Positions 6,424-8,262 of a DNA stretch of 8,262 nt are shown here, piece after piece. The DNA lies in the NCBI GenBank assembly GCA_012799755.1, contig JAAZKQ010000044.1, positions 1 to 8,262 of the forward strand, given 5' to 3'. The first letter of the stretch is position 1. Each line of letters opens with the position of its first letter. A program made the translations under genes and the position numbers. Source of the stretch: Lentisphaerota bacterium. GTDB taxonomy: Bacteria; Verrucomicrobiota; Lentisphaeria; Oligosphaerales; Oligosphaeraceae. The notes beneath the pieces were generated by a model. The model made no database searches. It had not been told where the DNA came from and worked only from the letters and a program-made list of their open reading frames with translations.

Positions 6424-6518
6424 CGTCGTCGGCGTGAACGAACAGCGCCTTGCTGTGGCGGGTGCCCTGTGTCAGTGTTTTCGGCGACGCCCCTGTTGTC
6501 ATGAACGCCTGTGTGTGC

Positions 6519-8081
6519 TCAGCCGGTGATGCTTTTTTCGAGCGCGGCGTAGTCGTTGATGAGTTCGTTGTAGATGGCGACGTTGGCAGGAATGGGCTTG
6601 CGGGTCTTGCCGGCATCGCAGGCGCAGAAGCTGCGGCTGAGGGATGCCCAATCCATGGCGCCGCCGCCCTGGGTGGCTCGCATGGCGGCGCCCTGCGCGC
6701 CGGAGTCGCTGATCTGGAGACGTTCGACGCCGGCATCAAAGACGTCGGCGATGACTTGGCAGATACCGTCGCTCTTTGAGGCGCCGCCGGTGACGCGGAC
6801 TTTTTTAGTCTTCTGCTGTTGCCAGGCCGAGTGCAGGCGCATGGTCATGGCTTGCGCCTCGACCAAGGCACGCACAGCCGCCGCCGCGCTCTTTTGGGCT
6901 TTAAACATGCTGTTGCCCTCGAAGACCGGCCCGGCATTAAGGACCAGCGGGGTGATTTCAGGTGTGAAATAGGGCAACATGATATTGCCGCCATTGCCGG
7001 GCTGGGTGAGCTCAAAGGCGCAGGTATCGAATTCCTGCCAGCTGAGGTCGTATTGTTTGCGGATTTGCTCACGGGCCAGCGAGCCATTCTTAAAGCAAAT
7101 GAGTGACATAAAGCCGCCGGCGGGATTGCCGAAGACATGTCCGTAGCCTTCGGGATCGGTAGCCATGCGATCCATGGCGGCGAAGAAGGTGTCGCTGGTG
7201 CCTAAAGAGATTACGGCCGTGCCGGGCTTCCAGCCGCCGACGCCGATGAGACTGTTGGGATTGTCTCCGCTCCAAGCGATGACGGGCGTGGCTTTGCGGA
7301 AGCCGTAACGGCAGAAATAGGGATGGATTTCGCCGATGATGTGAGTGGAGGGCACCAACTGAGGCAGTTTGATGTCAAGGTTGGGCGCAGTGGCGGCGAG
7401 GAGCTCGGCGTCCCATTGCAGGGTACTGAGATTGAGCAAGTTCATGCCCGCGCCGTCCCCGTGATCAATGGGCGCGGAGGCGCCGATAAGCAGGGACGCC
7501 ATGAAGGAGCTGACCAAGTGGATGACGGCGGTGCCGGCATAGGCATTGGCGTCTTCGCGGGCGAAGCGGCTGATCTGCGGGCCGGCAAAACGCTCGGTGG
7601 CGGACGAGCCACTGCGGAGACGGACCTGTTCCGGGCCGCCGAGGGCGGCGTCAATGCGGCGGCAGTCGGCGAAGGTCGAGCTGTCCATCCAGATGGGCGA
7701 ACTTTCTCGGGTGAGAAGAGCCTTGACGGCGCCGGCTAGTGATTCGGCCTTGAGAAGCCAGTCCTCCCTGAGAAAATCCTTGTTGAGATAGACCGTGCCG
7801 TGCTGCTGGGCGCTGCCGCTGATGCCGGCGATTTCAGCGAGATTGACGCCGTCGTCCTGCATGGTTTGGCAAATCAGGTCAAGGGCGCTCGCCCACATGA
7901 GCGGGTTGCTGTGCTTGATCAGCGGGTCGGGGTGGATGAGAAAACCGTCCGGGCTCTTGTACTCCGGCAGGAACTTGCCGTAGCTGAGGCTCTTCTGGTA
8001 TACGATGGTCTTGTGGTTGCTGTCAAGAATGACAGCGGTGATGCTTTGGGTGCTGCAATCTAGTCCGAGAAATTTCGCCAT
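6519..8081 (-). CDS. xylB: Xylulokinase, FGGY family, eukaryotic XYLB-like type
   Basis: This cytoplasmic kinase phosphorylates D-xylulose with ATP to xylulose 5-phosphate, feeding the pentose phosphate pathway. The 520-residue protein has the first phosphate loop GLDCSTQS (6-13), the substrate segments SGSAQQHG (88-95) and SPIWMDSST (128-136), the catalytic-base region WSGDNPNSLIG (Asp273), the second phosphate loop SLGTSDTFF (292-300), CFKNGSL (329-335), and the adenosine motif TGGASKSDGICQVIADVFDA (431-450). The QQHG form (E. coli XylB has QMHG), the WMDSST block and the length match animal and fungal xylulokinases better than the ~485-residue enterobacterial XylB. The ATG (8079-8081) has AGAAGGA (complement of 8090-8096) eight bases upstream. 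It stands alone on the minus strand, with no xylose isomerase, transporter or regulator in view. The sugar specificity is inferred; another FGGY pentulose kinase is possible. A copy of the 23-bp repeat lies 131 nt upstream. Confidence 0.9.
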   Translation of the reverse strand: MAKFLGLDCSTQSITAVILDSNHKTIVYQKSLSYGKFLPEYKSPDGFLIHPDPLIKHSNPLMWASALDLICQTMQDDGVNLAEIAGISGSAQQHGTVYLNKDFLREDWLLKAESLAGAVKALLTRESSPIWMDSSTFADCRRIDAALGGPEQVRLRSGSSATERFAGPQISRFAREDANAYAGTAVIHLVSSFMASLLIGASAPIDHGDGAGMNLLNLSTLQWDAELLAATAPNLDIKLPQLVPSTHIIGEIHPYFCRYGFRKATPVIAWSGDNPNSLIGVGGWKPGTAVISLGTSDTFFAAMDRMATDPEGYGHVFGNPAGGFMSLICFKNGSLAREQIRKQYDLSWQEFDTCAFELTQPGNGGNIMLPYFTPEITPLVLNAGPVFEGNSMFKAQKSAAAAVRALVEAQAMTMRLHSAWQQQKTKKVRVTGGASKSDGICQVIADVFDAGVERLQISDSGAQGAAMRATQGGGAMDWASLSRSFCACDAGKTRKPIPANVAIYNELINDYAALEKSITG

Positions 8082-8212
8082 GGCGTCTGTCCTTCTGCTA
8101 CGGATGCATCGTGTCGCCGGGCATTGCGCCGATAGGGTGATAGAGAAGAAAGCCTAATGTAGTGGTTTTGTCGCGTTTTGACGACTTGCGGCAGGGAAGT
8201 TTCCCGTTGAAG

Positions 8213-8235
8213 GGTAAGCAGTCACCGATTGATAA
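8213..8235 (-). repeat. Dispersed repeat, copy B (matches 1642-1664 in inverse orientation)
   Basis: This stretch matches the reverse complement of 1642-1664 at 22 of 23 positions. Relative to the xylulokinase it lies upstream and in the same orientation as copy A relative to its own downstream gene, 131 nt before the start codon. Beyond the core the flanks of the two copies diverge. Confidence 0.75.
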
Positions 8236-8240
8236 CAGAC

Positions 8241-8262
8241 ATTTTTTATCCGCAGATTACGC
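8241..8262. repeat. Possible start of a longer repeat, cut by the window edge
   Basis: Right after copy B the sequence becomes AT-rich and ends in ATCCGCAGATTACGC (8248-8262). From memory, runs of CGCAGATTACGCAGATT type occur as intergenic repeats in many bacteria. Only one unit is visible here, so the call is tentative. Confidence 0.25.

Noticed and set aside
6035..6739. 234-codon minus-strand frame spanning the sulfatase end, the gap and the kinase end
   Set aside because: It is antisense to the sulfatase C-terminus and out of frame with the xylulokinase; the translation shows no domain.
7323..7739. 138-codon plus-strand frame inside the xylulokinase
   Set aside because: It is opposite the conserved kinase coding sequence; its Gly/Ala/Val-rich product is expected from the complementary strand of a GC-rich gene.

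Overview
The window reads as ordinary bacterial chromosome from an anaerobic, carbohydrate-degrading member of the PVC group. Lentisphaerota or Kiritimatiellota is my best guess. It rests on the mix of a type-I sulfatase, a eukaryote-style xylulokinase, type IV pilin/secretion machinery and small lineage-type envelope proteins. No marker gene settles the taxonomy, so this is inference from gene style only.

Layout, left to right. (1) The 3' two thirds of hisF (histidine biosynthesis) runs off the left edge. A complete prepilin peptidase gene (pilD/gspO type) follows after 54 nt on the same strand. (2) A 359-nt non-coding gap (1498-1856) carries a strong hairpin inside an inverted-repeat element. 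One arm of that element recurs almost perfectly near the right edge of the window. (3) A compact plus-strand operon (1857-3471) encodes a membrane-anchored coiled-coil protein of unknown function, a 33-residue single-span membrane peptide and a 48-residue lipoprotein. A textbook intrinsic terminator at 3550-3573 closes it. (4) murG (lipid II synthesis) is followed after 36 nt by a type-I sulfatase with no signal peptide; the two are probably co-transcribed. (5) A 133-nt convergent gap separates the sulfatase from a minus-strand xylulokinase of the eukaryotic XYLB type. (6) The right edge holds the xylulokinase 5' region, the second copy of the 23-bp repeat, and the start of what looks like a longer repeat cut by the window end.

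The known genes serve unrelated housekeeping and catabolic jobs: histidine synthesis, pilin processing, peptidoglycan precursor synthesis, desulfation of sulfated organics or glycans, and pentose entry into the pentose phosphate pathway. The least explained parts are the three-gene envelope operon, two of whose members are very short, and the dispersed repeat found upstream of two unrelated genes in the same orientation relative to each. I see no tRNA, rRNA, CRISPR array, transposase gene or defence system.
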